DNA of 64,000 bases from Nymphaea colorata. Taxonomy: Eukaryota; Streptophyta; Magnoliopsida; Nymphaeales; Nymphaeaceae. The notes beneath the pieces are model-generated. The model did no database searches, was not told the DNA's origin, and saw nothing but the letters and a program-made list of their open reading frames with translations. A program made the position numbers and the translations under genes. The DNA is taken from assembly GCF_008831285.2 (NCBI RefSeq), contig NC_045146.1:22957703-23021702 (forward strand). Direction: 5' to 3'. Shown here one piece after another: positions 51,408-62,781 of this stretch (the stretch's first letter is position 1; each line of letters opens with the position of its first letter).

Positions 51408-54034
51408 TGCCGAAGGAAGTCGCCTGAAAGATTAAGTGATGTTGAAAGGGCGGCCGAGGATGTGACGTTAGTGTGCTTTCAATCAATCCTTTTGCCCAAC
51501 CCTGACTGGATTCTTCTTTGGCTGCTGCTGGTGGAGTGACACTATTTTTCTATCGCCTCTTTCTTCTTTGTGCTGGGAGGCTCCTATTGGTGCCTTCATC
51601 TTCAGCAGTTTTCTTCACCTTCTCAACTCCTTACAGTCCTGCTGTTGATTTGATGTTCCATCTTGTTTCACAACTACAGGATGTTCTGGCAAGTTGCAGG
51701 GCGTCGCAGAGACCAGCTACCTGCTAGCAGTTATAGTTTAGTCTGCTATGGCTCAGATTCATGGCTAAGTCGACACTGGTTGAGCTAGTAGTTCCTGGTC
51801 TACTTTCACGTTTGGGGAAAAAGAAAAGGGTTCCGCTTTAAGGATTCAAATGAATAAATTCTAAAAGTAAGCGCTGGGGAGACAGAGACATAAAAGTTGG
51901 AAAAGGAATTTCTTTAGAAAAGTTTATGATGGAAAAGTTTTATGGAAATGAAGATCCTCTTGATACACATATTGGAAAGTGAGATACCGAGGAACCTTCG
52001 AGGAATGAGAATCGTGAATTTCGAACTATTGTGTGTCGTGTCACATGAAGGGACAGCCTTTTCTAGTTTCTAGATTGCTTGGACTATTGTCTTGCTTTAA
52101 GGGGACTGAAATGGCCGATTATAATAAGAGCAATTACTTTCATTGAGAGCCAATATAATACTTCCAGCTTTTTGGGTGGCATGATGGTTCTGGAAACATT
52201 TACAGAGGTGCAATTGGCTGCAGTTTGACAGCTGAGGAAAATCACCTAACCAAAGCCGCCAACATATGAAAATCCACTTTTCATTACTTTTTTATTTTTT
52301 TTTATTAGAGTTTACAAGAAACACTGTCTTAAGAATGAAGCCATCTTTCTCTCTCACTCATTAGATCAAACAGAAGAAGAAGAAGAAGAAGAAACGAACA
52401 CTGAGATCTTACCTGGTTAGAAAACCAAAGTTCTCTTATGTTTATGACCGCACAAAGTTTTTCATATAACTCAAAATCAAGAATACAAGAGATAACCAAC
52501 CTTCTTAAACATGGGGATTAGGGTAATATGGTAAAATTACTATAATGCCCTTACAAAAATAAGGGGTTTCATGAAAATTAGGAAGACCTATTGAGTTGGG
52601 ATCAAACTCAAACTCTAACATAGTGCAAGCTGGGGAAAGCATATTTCAAGCCAACTGGTTCAAGGTTTTTATGGGGACGAACATGTGTCGTGGAGCAGCA
52701 AGAAAATGTTTTTGATCAAACCCATTAAAAAAATTCAATGACTAAATGGCACCAATATGTAAATAAGTGGATAGCTAAGCAAATGAATATGGAGCACTGA
52801 TATGTAAATAAATAGTTTGCAGGTCTAAGTTGGCAATTGCTCCCACACGCCCACAGGTTCCTCTGCCTTATATATTAAAATCGATCTGACTTCAAATGGT
52901 TGGATATGATATGGAGATCCTCCCATATCGATTGTATATTATAACATGGTTAACATAGTTAGTGATCGATCAAATTTACACAGACATATGTTTCGGATGG
53001 TGGCATATTACCGCAATTGACATCGGAGGTACATTTAATGCGGGGATATACAGCACTTCATGTATGTGAAGCAAGTTTTAGAATAGTCAAACACCAAAGA
53101 AAATGGCAAAACTTAAAAAAGTTTATTAGTTGTGTGAATCTATATGTGAAATGCGAGCAGTTGCCTATACAGGCCCATAGAATTTCTTTATTTTTGTGTT
53201 GGTGTCTTCAAATATTTGCTCATTCACATATATTGATGTTTTTAAATGTATTAAACATTTTTAATTATTGCCCCTCGTCACAAAATTTACGACTCTACTA
53301 TGGCTTAAGAGCTATTTTTCAAAGTGGGAGCTACTTGGCTTGCAATATATATATATATATTCAAATGACATCCGAGAGGAGTGTCAAAGTACAACTCTTG
53401 ACTCATTGGACATGGCGAAGAAATTCCATGGTGGCTTCTCCCTTGGGATGGGTGGTGGAAAGAAACAAGCAAATAAGACAAACTTTAGCTCAACATGCGA
53501 AGATTCGCTCTTGATATTTAGATTATTCATTTTCTAATGGGTGGTCCGCCTCATTACGAGTTGAAAACTGGCACGTTGTGGAAGCAGAAAACAGATCCAA
53601 GAAAGTCATGTAATTCGAAAATGAAGTCCATAGTTTTCAAAAAATTTGAGTGCTCAAACTTTACTCTGTTGGCTGCATTTAGTAGTCAGGTGGGTTCAGC
53701 TCGAGTTCAATCCTATAGAAGGTTCAACAGATAAACATATGTTAGTGACTTAATATTGTCATTGAAACTAGTTTTAACTTGATGCCGAAAGCAGCAGGTC
53801 TTTAATGTGGTTTTAGAGTAATTCAAAGCCAGCCCCATAAAGAGTGGAAGTCCAAAATTTATCACCATACCTTAGTGTGCATCTTTTATTGTAAAATAAA
53901 AGCCATGGAACCTTATAAGTGAACATGGGAGGGGTACTTGGGAGTTTTATATATAAGGAACTACTAGGAGACATGTATTGGCTAGAGATGTACTTTGTAG
54001 TATATGAAGGCTAATTAGTTATATAGTTTAGAGT

Positions 54035-54130
54035 ATGGCAAGGCGGCTCATACTCAAGGAGCTTGATGTTTGAATCCTGTGGTTGCTGTCACATTCCGGT
54101 GTGTTATTCTTTTAAGTTGCAAATGATGGA
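54035..54130 (+). mobile_element. SINE-like dispersed repeat, copy 2
   Basis: Homologous to 10765-10915. This copy has TGGCAAGGCGG, close to a polymerase III A box, followed about 30 bp later by TGTTTGAATCC, close to a B box (GGTTCGAATCC). Those two boxes support a tRNA-derived SINE head. No poly-A tail or target duplication was confirmed. Confidence 0.4.
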
Positions 54131-56923
54131 AAAAGCAACGCTTGACACCTGAGTTGGATGATATACCATTAGTTTATACAAAACTTCGAAGCAAGGTAAA
54201 ACCTTGAAGGTATAAAGGTATGGTGTTGTACTCATTTTTTTTTTACGGCAAAATAGAAGGCATTCATGAACAGAAAAGGTCTATATTTAATACCTCTACT
54301 TTTATGGTGCTATGAAGTGTGACCCCTTTGGAGTCAAGCTGGGAGGTAGGGCAATGAGCATCCCAATAAATTCATGTAACGAAGTAGGCCCGACCTCTCC
54401 CATAAGTAGGAATATCGTAAACGAATCGGTATTTTCGATTATCAAGCCAATTTTGAATCCTATCATATTTGAATTTGGTATGCAGGTTGGTAACCAAATC
54501 TGAGTTTCAACTGGCCGGAATGATAATAACAAGATCTACCTCTTGGAACGGTTTGGATTCAGGTAAAACCGAGCAGTTACGAAATTCAACTTAATCAAAC
54601 TATGCGTAATTGGATTCAGATTCAAACACGAATTCAACCTTATTTCTAAAACTAAATTTGAGTATATATATTGGATGTCGATTAACATAAGATGCAAGAT
54701 TTATCTGTATTGGGTCAGATTTTATCATTAAGTTTGGGAATCGGGTCGAATACCATCCAGGTACCCGGTACAATCTGTCGATCTTCGAGTGAAATTTGAT
54801 TTCGAATTTTGAACTCAACTGCCCTTTATAATTACTTGCCCACCTACCAACTGCTCCTCCCACGCCTTGTCATGAATTTTAGGTCCTCAAATTAGTTTAG
54901 TAGGTCGAAAGATCTCTGTTTCATAGTTTGATCTCTCGTTGTCTTGTGTGTGTAAAATATAAAGGTGGTTGACTCTCGTGGATGAGGATTGAGAATGAGT
55001 GTCTTTCAAATTCTATGGACCAACATATTTCAATACATAATTCGTTCAAGACTGGCTCCTGCCGGCTCTGCACCATGAGAAAGGGCTTTCTTTCTCCTTG
55101 TATCAGAAGTCATGGAGGTCAGAGCTCCTGAACAATAGGTTAATTGAGTGGTCTGGTCCGCGGGCGATCGATCTCTGAGAAAAAGAAAAAAACAATTGCT
55201 GGAGGAAGAAGGCTCCACCTCGAGACTTAACTCCAGGCTGGTGATTCTCATATCATATATTCCTGTCAAGGTGGTGGAATTTAAGGGAATGCAAAATTCC
55301 TTGGTAACAAATCTGCTGCAATCCATGTGAGTGGTTGAAGGTCATGTTCTTTAACCAATGGTTACAGAATAAAAATATGGTGAAAGCTACACACCTAAGA
55401 AGTTGTGTCATTTCAAGTTATGTGACTGTTGAAAACTTGAATTCCTTGGAGCAGATTAATTAAAGACTTATTGGGTGAACAGGAAGAGTATTTGATCATT
55501 CAAACTGCTAAGGGCCGAAGCTCCTAGCCCTTCCCCATCTTTGGTATCTCAATAAGGCGACTTCAACTTGGATATTGTTGCCCCTCTTTTGAAGCAAGTT
55601 GGCACTTCCAAGATTCAAAACCAAGACATGTCGTTATCTTTTTCTTGATAACGTGGAGAAGGGATAAACCCTTACAAGACTATACCAAAAAACTTGAAAT
55701 TCTCTAGAAGAATAAATTTATAGAATTTTTCCCTTAGAATTGTGAGGGAATTGTAAGAATGTAGCTTGTGCGACAAGGAATTGCAGTGGAAAGCGAGCCA
55801 TGACTGCTATATCTAAAGTCAGTTCAATTTCAAAGACTTTTGCGAAGGCATACCTTCTCGTCCAAGCATGGCTTCATTTGAAAACTGTGTTAAAGTATTA
55901 GTAAGAGTGCAATTTTTGTAAGCACTTGGTCGACGTCCCTTTCTGCCGTGGCTGCGTACGAAAAATTTTGACCTTGTATATGTGAACATACGTCCTCTTG
56001 GTAGGGCCGCCTGTGTGAGTAATGACTTAACTTCACTGAGCACATAACCAAGGGAATTAAATCCACCGGCTCCATCTGCCCATGGCGGGGCACCATGTCG
56101 CGCAGGGGAGGTCCTTGTCGATCTAAACCCACTGACTTGACCGGGCACTGGATGCGCGATAACTTTGGACTACAAAGGGGCAGTGGCGGTGTCAGAAATT
56201 TTTAGTTCAGAGATACTCGTACGTAAAAAAAAAAAAAATTAAAAATTAATGAAGTTTTTATATATAAATAATGTAAATTAAATGGTCTGATGTGGGCAAT
56301 TGCCCACTCTAGCTACAACGTGGCTACAAAGGAGGGCGTTTGGATGACACCACAATTTAACTCAGTTTTATGAAAACTTTTTAATGCGTTTTGAAAACTG
56401 AATATTTTATTTGTTTGTGACAAATAAGTCAGGTTTTTTCATTTCATTTTACAAAACTATGCTCTTTGTGTGAATTGGGTTTTGCTCCAAACCAACTTTG
56501 GTGGCACCCATCAATCGAAAACCTGGTTTTGAAGGCATATCCACTAAAACCTACTTTTGAGTTGTTACATAAACATTCTTAAAAACTTTTACCAACCAAA
56601 CGCCAATGAGGTGCCATCCATATCATTAATTTATCTCTCATTTCAACTATTTTAAAAGCACCTTTTTAGTTAAAATAAACGTATAAATAACAAAAGCGCC
56701 CCTTTAAAAAACTAAAAACTGAAGAACAGCTTTCCCATTGCCACATGGCGAGGGGCCACGGTGAGCTGGACTTGCTGGACGGTGGCTAGGATGGTCCATC
56801 TCTCCTTACTTACTTTTGTATAATACATAAAAAAAAAAAAAAACGCCACAAAAGGAGGAAATGGAAGTCACTTTTTCTCGTTTTATGTTGGGGTGTCAAA
56901 CACATCACGGTACTCCAAATACC

Positions 56924-56977
56924 TTTCCTAGCCTTGCAATGGACCCATTTTTTTCCTAGCCTTGCAATGGACCCATT
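56924..56977 (+). repeat. Short tandem duplication, 28-bp unit
   Basis: TTTCCTAGCCTTGCAATGGA followed by CCCATT occurs twice with a 28-bp offset. Confidence 0.9.
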
Positions 56978-57079
56978 AAAAAAAAATGGAGTATATATAT
57001 ATATATATATTATATATATAATGACAATGGATTGGATGTACCCTTAACCATATTGGCATTTTTGGATGTTCACCTATTT

Positions 57080-57330
57080 TGATTCAAACTCGGATTCAAA
57101 TATGAATAAAAAAAGTTATATCTGATTTTAAATTTGAAATACAATTTTGCAATCTGAACTCGATCCGAATCTGAATATGAATTTTAAACCAAATTTATGA
57201 GATATTTGTTTAAAAACAAATCTCATCTGAATCTGATTAGATATTTATGTATCCAAATTCAAATCCGATTAGATGTCATTTTTTAAATCTGAATCCAATC
57301 TAATTTTTTAATCGGATATTCAATTTTTTT
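57080..57330. repeat. Dispersed 'AATCTGAATCTGATT' repeat, copy 2
   Basis: Related to 25640-25930 in word content and order, ending in a poly-T block. Confidence 0.5.
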
Positions 57331-57499
57331 TTCGATTTTTTGGATTGATATATATATATATATATATATGGTTTAAGTTCTCGTTGAAACTCTTGATAAT
57401 GCTCGGGAAAGAACGACGGCGTATAAGTAGATTAATACCCGCCTTGAACTAACTGTGAACCATAATTAAAGTAATGAAAGGGTCATGAATTTGGCTTAT

Positions 57500-58059
57500 G
57501 GTTTTTAATGTTAGTACCGAATTTATTTGATCACTATGAGACAAGATTCGATTTGTCTATTGTTACGTGTGAGGAATGATATGCAAATTAATTCCAAATC
57601 ACAGCTAACCATGTTTCTTAAGCTGCCAACCGTGATTAAAATATTAAAAAGGTGAATTGGTCCACAATTACGCAGGTGGATCTGTCAAATGTATTATATA
57701 CGAGGGATGATTCGGAAGATTCCAATTGCTGCAACTTGGTTCATCTATCACCTTTTTATTGTTCACCATGATCCATAAACATTACTCTTGGGAACGGGTG
57801 ACCGACGAACTGAAGTAAATCTATTATGAAAGTGAACTTGGATAAACTTAACCTAATCATATTTACATTAAAATTACATAACTTATATACTAACTTTTCA
57901 TTAAAGAAGTTTGTAATGCATATGGATGAAGTTAGAAGGAAAAAAAAATATCATTTGTGAAAAGTAAACTTATGAAAGACTAAGCTTTTAAATGTATAGC
58001 ATTTACTATGCAGGTATGCTAGATATGGTCCTTGTCTGCTGCCAGCCTTGCGTTTAATG
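57500..58059 (+). repeat. Direct repeat, left copy (560 bp)
   Basis: Homologous over its whole length to 58942-59529. Both begin GGTTTTTAATGTTAGTA and end CCTTGC.TTTAATG. Shared blocks include CAAATCACAGCTAACCA and CACAATTACGCAGGTGGATC. Divergence is visible throughout, with small indels. The ends do not show the TG...CA of classical LTRs. Confidence 0.85.
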
Positions 58060-58560
58060 AATGCCACCAGATGCTATTGTTGTGCGACAGAGATTGAATC
58101 TACCACTCGTTCGATGTTAGAACGTCATGTGACAGTAGTAGTATGGAGACTTTTAGCGTCGAAATTTATGGTCGAGTTAAGAAGGTGGAGTTCAGTTAAA
58201 TATATGATTTTGTGGTGGTGGGGATGCAAGTTTAAAGGAAACTGGCTTCTAAGGAGTTGGAGGTTAAGCCTGGCAGTGGCTGCATGGAAGATATGGAAAT
58301 ATAAAAATGAGATTGGGAATGACATTATCCCATCAACCAATAAAGATCTTGTTTGGAAGGTGTGAAGTGATGTTAAAGACTCAATCATTGGTGCTAAGTG
58401 GAGTAACAAGGTTAAAGAAGAAATTTTTTCTGCTGGTGGCATACTGGAACCAGTCCTGATCATGGCCATCTTACAGAGAATTGGTTTCAATAGTAAAGGT
58501 GATTTTCTAATGGGACAAACGAGGTCAGAAAATAGCATATGCGATGGGAAAGGTAAAGTT
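58060..58560 (+). pseudogene. LINE-like remnant (zinc-binding and RNase H-proximal region)
   Basis: Between the two direct repeats a frame reads RCYCCATEIESTTRSMLERH, then VVVWRLLASKF, then WRLSLAVAAWKIWKYKNE. It stops at 58363 and continues in the same style after the stop (KWSNKVKEEIFSAGG). This pattern, Cys pair, Glu-Ser, VW.LLA and a W.IWK..NE segment, resembles the region after the reverse transcriptase in plant non-LTR retrotransposons. It is broken by a stop and truncated, with no reverse transcriptase core. The family assignment is by pattern only. Confidence 0.45.
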
Positions 58561-58941
58561 AGTTCAGAAAATGGTGGATCTTAGATTCTTACTTGCATTG
58601 ATAGAAGCAAAGAACGGGAAGTTTACGACGTCGTTCTCCTGATCTTAAAACTTCTTGCATGTTCCCAAGGAGGGGCTGGAGTGATTCTTGGTCCAAGAAA
58701 TTTGGAGGAGATCTGCTGTTCGAATTTTCGAAAAGCTGAGAGGGGGAGATTATTGATATCTCTCTCGAAACTTCCTTTCCTCTTACGGATCTTCATATTC
58801 TTCAATGGAGACCTTCAAAGGAGGTCATTGGTGTTCTTCATCGACTTATCCCACTCAACTCTTCTGATGAGAAGTTGATATAACCACTGAGCCAGGCAGT
58901 GTACCTCTCTTCCGTCAGCGATTCCTTCGGAAAGGGATTGA

Positions 58942-59529
58942 GGTTTTTAATGTTAGTAGTCAATTTATTTTATCACTATGAGACAAGAGTTGATCCGTCT
59001 ACTGTTATGTGTGGGGGATGATCTGCAAAATTCCAAATCACAGCTAACCACGTTTCTCGAGCTGCCAACTATGATTAGAGTATTAAAAAGGTGAATTTGG
59101 CCACAATTACGCAGGTGGATCTGTCAAGTTGTTATATATGAAGGATGATTTGGAAGATTCCAACAACTGCAGCTTACTTGATCTGTGACTTTTTTATGCT
59201 TCACGGTCATCCATAAACGTTACTTAGGGGAACGGGTGAGTGACGAACCGAAGGAACCTGATTACGAAAGTGTTCTTGGAGTACGATATATATCCACACT
59301 AAGATTGTAAGTTATTAACTTTTCAATATATAAGGTATTCATATTTACATTAAAATCACATAATATATAGACATATATACTAACTTTTTATTAAAGAAGT
59401 TCGTAAAGCATACGGATAAAGTTGGATGAAAAGTAAACTTATAAAAGGATGAGCGCTTATGCGTATGGCATTTATTATGCTGGTATGCTGCGTATGGTCC
59501 TCATCTGCTGGACAGCCTTGCATTTAATG
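58942..59529 (+). repeat. Direct repeat, right copy (588 bp)
   Basis: Second copy of the 57500-58059 sequence in the same orientation, about 1.44 kb downstream. It is preceded by a purine-rich stretch (GGAAAGGGATTGAGG), which could be a polypurine tract if these are LTRs. No primer-binding site was recognised after the left copy. Confidence 0.85.
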
Positions 59530-60800
59530 TGTGGTGAGACCAGGGTGGCGCAGATCCCCGTAAGTTCGTGGAAGGTCATTTTTTCTAAAGTTTTTGTTTT
59601 GTTGGCAAAGTCTCAAAAATTCAAAATCAGAGCAGTCGACAGAATGAACAAAAACAAAGAAGTAGGAAATCGAGAGTTCTTTTAAGGATGCATCTGATTC
59701 GAATACGATGAGTTGACATTCTTCACCACTTGACCTTAGTTTAGCTCATTAAATATATCATATGATGCACTTTGCATCAATCTTCTCCCAGGCCTTCCAC
59801 TTTTGACCAAGCAATTCAAGTGGTAAATCCTTTTAGGTTTGGTCCTCTTGAACTGATTGAACACAGCATGCAAACAACCCACCTCGGCAGATTCTAGCAA
59901 CTGATGTGAAAAAAGAGAGCTAGAAATGAAAGAACAACAAAAGATCCAAGATCAGAAGGCTATGGTGCATGAGGTGCCAGCCTACTTGAGGCCAAACCCC
60001 AGCCTGGCTTGGCTAAAAGAGCCAAAAAGTGCACATGAAGATAATGATAAAAACCCACTTAAATGCACTAATAAAGAACTGTTTCCTAAAGTTTATGCAA
60101 TGTTGAGAAGAATCTCCCGCAGGATTATTACTTATTTTATAATCTAGAGTGCCATTAACAAAGACAAGGGAAAATAAAAGTGGGTCATTTGCATGTGCTT
60201 GAGGATTTGAGAGCTCGCTCCTTGATGCCATGGCCCATGTTCAGAACGTGATTCATGAAATTATTTCACTGCTTCGGACAGAACGGGTGCAAGGTTGGCA
60301 AGGATGATCACTTCTTTTTTTTAATACAACTTTAAGTTGGTACCACCTTTTGGCTTTGGGAATTTGCATTTCTCACTTTATTGAATTCAATCTGCATCCG
60401 ATTCTTTGAGTAAAAAGCATCCGAATGTTAACTATTTCCATCCCCAACCTTCAATTTACAGAGAGGGTTAGATCATATACTTCTTTTGATAAACTTGGGC
60501 ATAGAAAATTTGGCTGAAATGGTTGAGGAAAGGAGGTGGCCACTTGATGGATAACACTGAAACTGTTTAAAAAAATAGTTTGGTTGATTAATTTAGGTCA
60601 AGCAGAGTTTGGTCGGTTCATACGGGAGGAACAACGAATGATCTCACCGCTACCTACTACTACTGTCCCACGTTTTGTTTAATCTATATATTTACCGTTT
60701 CTATGATATGTTAGATCACCCCTTTTGTGGCTCAGCTAGAGTTCTCATCATGTATATATATATGTAAGATATTCACATAAGGAGAGAGACATATATATAT

Positions 60801-60896
60801 ATATTTGAAAAATTTTTCCACAAGAATGAAGGATATTTGAAAAAATTTTCCACAAGAATGAAGGATATTTGAAAAATTTTTCCACAAGAATGAAGG
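60801..60896. repeat. Three tandem 32-bp repeats
   Basis: The units at 60801-60832, 60833-60864 and 60865-60896 each run from ATATTTGAAAAA to CACAAGAATGAAGG. They differ at one position in the A/T run. There are no spacers, so this is a minisatellite, not a CRISPR array. Confidence 0.95.
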
Positions 60897-61506
60897 ATTT
60901 TTACATGAGGTTTTTCCTCGTTTGAATAAAGAGCGAGAAGAAAACGCGTATAATGTTCCGGCACCATCTTTGCCAATCATTTTGGCAATTAAAGTCATAT
61001 AGGCGTCAGCAGTTTGAATAATTCTTTTTCCCTTGGGAGTTATGACTCGGATCCTGCATTAGATGCGTATTAACGTATGAGTCCAAAACCGTAAGTGGTT
61101 TCCAATGGCCGCGCCAATTTAGCCAAGAATATCTCTTTCTCTTTCTGCTTAGCAAAGAAGGAACCTTTCACGCCTCCGTTTGACTCCGCTCCAAACCCAA
61201 CACCCAAATCCATCAGAAGGAAGATGCACTTCACACCCGGTCTATCTTTCTCTTTTCTTTTTTTTTTAAAAGGTTTTCTATAAAACATATTTCCTGATAT
61301 TAAATGCACCCAATTATTAAAAAGTAACTCCTAATAATCAAACCACACAATTATTAAAGTAAAATTTTCCAGAATAAATAAAGAAGGAAAATCCAACTAT
61401 AAAGATTTTAGAAGATAGGAAAAAACAAAAAAGAAAAAGGGGAGTGGATCCAACTGGCAGCCTTTCTCATTCAGTCAGCCCCAAATCCAAAAGCATCCCC
61501 ACACAC

Positions 61507-61510
<4 letters not shown>

Positions 61511-61537
<27 letters not shown>

Positions 61538-61539
61538 AC
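61511..61539. repeat. (TC)n tract, likely in DUF1191 leader
   Basis: A run of about 14 TC units roughly 310 bp upstream of the DUF1191 start codon. CT tracts near transcription starts are frequent in plants. Confidence 0.85.
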
Positions 61540-61851
61540 ACCCAACAGTGAGGGGAAAAACAGAACTTCCCTACCCAGCACAGCACTCTCACTCCTCAGA
61601 ACAACCAACCAATCCATTCCAACCTTACTAAATTTTTCATCTCAAATCATTTACAGTCAATTCTCCTCAAAATCTACAGAGAGGGAGAGATGGGCAAGAA
61701 AGCTGCCCAAAAAGATAACAGCGCCGCCCTCTTCTCCACTCTCTGAAACCGACGCTCGTCTTCCCTCCCTCCCTCCCTCAATTACAGCAAAAGAAGAAGG
61801 AAGGAGTCTTTTGGGGAAGGGAAATAACCCATTTTCCGTCTTGCTTCTTCG

Positions 61852-62781
61852 ATGGCCTTTCTCCTTCTCACATCACTTCTGCTCCTCTTCATCCCCTCAC
61901 CGACCCCCGCCAAAGCAGACTTCGCCACCGCCCGCTCCCTGGACGCTCTCCTCCAGACGTATACATTCGATTTGTTTCGCCAGCGGGCGAAAACCGGCGT
62001 CGTCTACACTGCCGATCTCCCGGGGAACTTATCCGGAGTCGAGGCCCATGGCATCCGATTCCGCAGCGGCAGCCTCCGGAGGCGCGGGGCGAGCCCGATG
62101 GAATTCGATTTCCCGGTGGGAACTGTCGTTCAGCCGTACGTCACGCGCCTGATCGTGGTTCTGCAGAATCTGGGCAATCGATCGGCGGATTACTACGATT
62201 ATTATCCGGCCGGGTTCCGGCTGGTGACACCCGTTCTGGGCTTCCTTGCCTACGACGCCGCCGGTTCCAGCAATCCGGCCTCCCAGAAGGAGCTGGACAT
62301 GGTGGCTACCGGGTCGGCCATAACAATCAATTTCACGAGTACCATCCGGTCCGGGGACGACGGCAATGCATTGTGCGTGTTCTTTGACGTAAATGGTACC
62401 GTGGCTCTCGGGAATCAGACGGCCAGGAACGTGTGCAAGAGTTCCCGTCAGGGGCATTTCGCTCTGGTGACGAAGGAGAGTCCTTCACCGCCGCCGCCAT
62501 CGCAGCCGCCTGGCGCTGCTCCTGGAAGAGGGAAAAAGTCGGGAAAGTGGAAGGTGGTGGTAGGGGCGTTGGTGGGAGGCGTGGTAGGAGCGGTGCTTCT
62601 GGTCTTGTTGGTGGCGGCGATCATCAGGATGCAAAAGAAATCGAAGATAGCGCGGATGGAGCGGCGCGCCGGGGAGGAGGAGGCCTTCGGGACGGCGACG
62701 GTGGGGCAAGCTAGGATGCCCATCGCCTCCGCCATGAGAACGGCGCCCGCCATTGAGAACGATTACCGCCCTGGAGATTGA
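61852..62781 (+). CDS. DUF1191 family single-pass membrane protein
   Basis: A single exon encodes 309 aa, a usual size for this plant family of unknown function. Residues 1-22 are a signal peptide (MAFLLLTSLLLLFIPSPTPA). The extracellular part, about 23-230, includes the family-typical start ARSLDALLQTYTF, five N-glycosylation sequons (NLS 59, NRS 109, NFT 160, NGT 181, NQT 188) and two cysteines (175, 195) that could pair. A proline-rich linker (SPSPPPPSQPP) precedes a transmembrane helix at about 234-258 (VVVGALVGGVVGAVLLVLLV) and a basic cytoplasmic tail starting RMQKKSK. Topology is therefore type I: outside domain, one helix, short inner tail. The first ATG of the frame gives a proper signal peptide and is chosen. 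The coding region is GC-rich compared with its flanks. Confidence 0.93.
   Translation: MAFLLLTSLLLLFIPSPTPAKADFATARSLDALLQTYTFDLFRQRAKTGVVYTADLPGNLSGVEAHGIRFRSGSLRRRGASPMEFDFPVGTVVQPYVTRLIVVLQNLGNRSADYYDYYPAGFRLVTPVLGFLAYDAAGSSNPASQKELDMVATGSAITINFTSTIRSGDDGNALCVFFDVNGTVALGNQTARNVCKSSRQGHFALVTKESPSPPPPSQPPGAAPGRGKKSGKWKVVVGALVGGVVGAVLLVLLVAAIIRMQKKSKIARMERRAGEEEAFGTATVGQARMPIASAMRTAPAIENDYRPGD

Larger units (their letters stand above)
51408..57499. other. Intergenic DNA with repeat relics, no gene supported
   Basis: Includes an AAG run at 52377-52393, the second SINE-like copy at about 54035-54130, a tandem pair at 56924-56977 and an AATCTGAATCTGATT repeat at 57080-57330. Open frames near 53017-53537, 55030-55326 and 55819-56148 have no family I recognise. 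Confidence 0.45.
59530..61851. other. Intergenic, including DUF1191 promoter region
   Basis: Contains the 32-bp triple repeat at 60801-60896 and a CT microsatellite at 61511-61539. A frame at 59926-60147 has no recognisable family. The final 200-300 bp are CT-rich and probably the leader of the DUF1191 gene. Confidence 0.5.

Noticed and set aside
55819..56148. 109-codon minus-strand frame containing PARHGAPPWADGAGGFNS
   Set aside because: It gave a vague impression of a recurrent repeat-encoded peptide, but I could not name a family or find flanking element structure.
57500..59529. Calling the direct-repeat pair a complete LTR retrotransposon
   Set aside because: There are no TG...CA termini, no primer-binding site, no gag or pol frames and no target duplication, so it is recorded only as repeats.
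60801..60896. Regular 32-bp direct repeats that might suggest a CRISPR array
   Set aside because: The repeats are contiguous with no spacers and the genome is a plant nuclear genome; it is a minisatellite.
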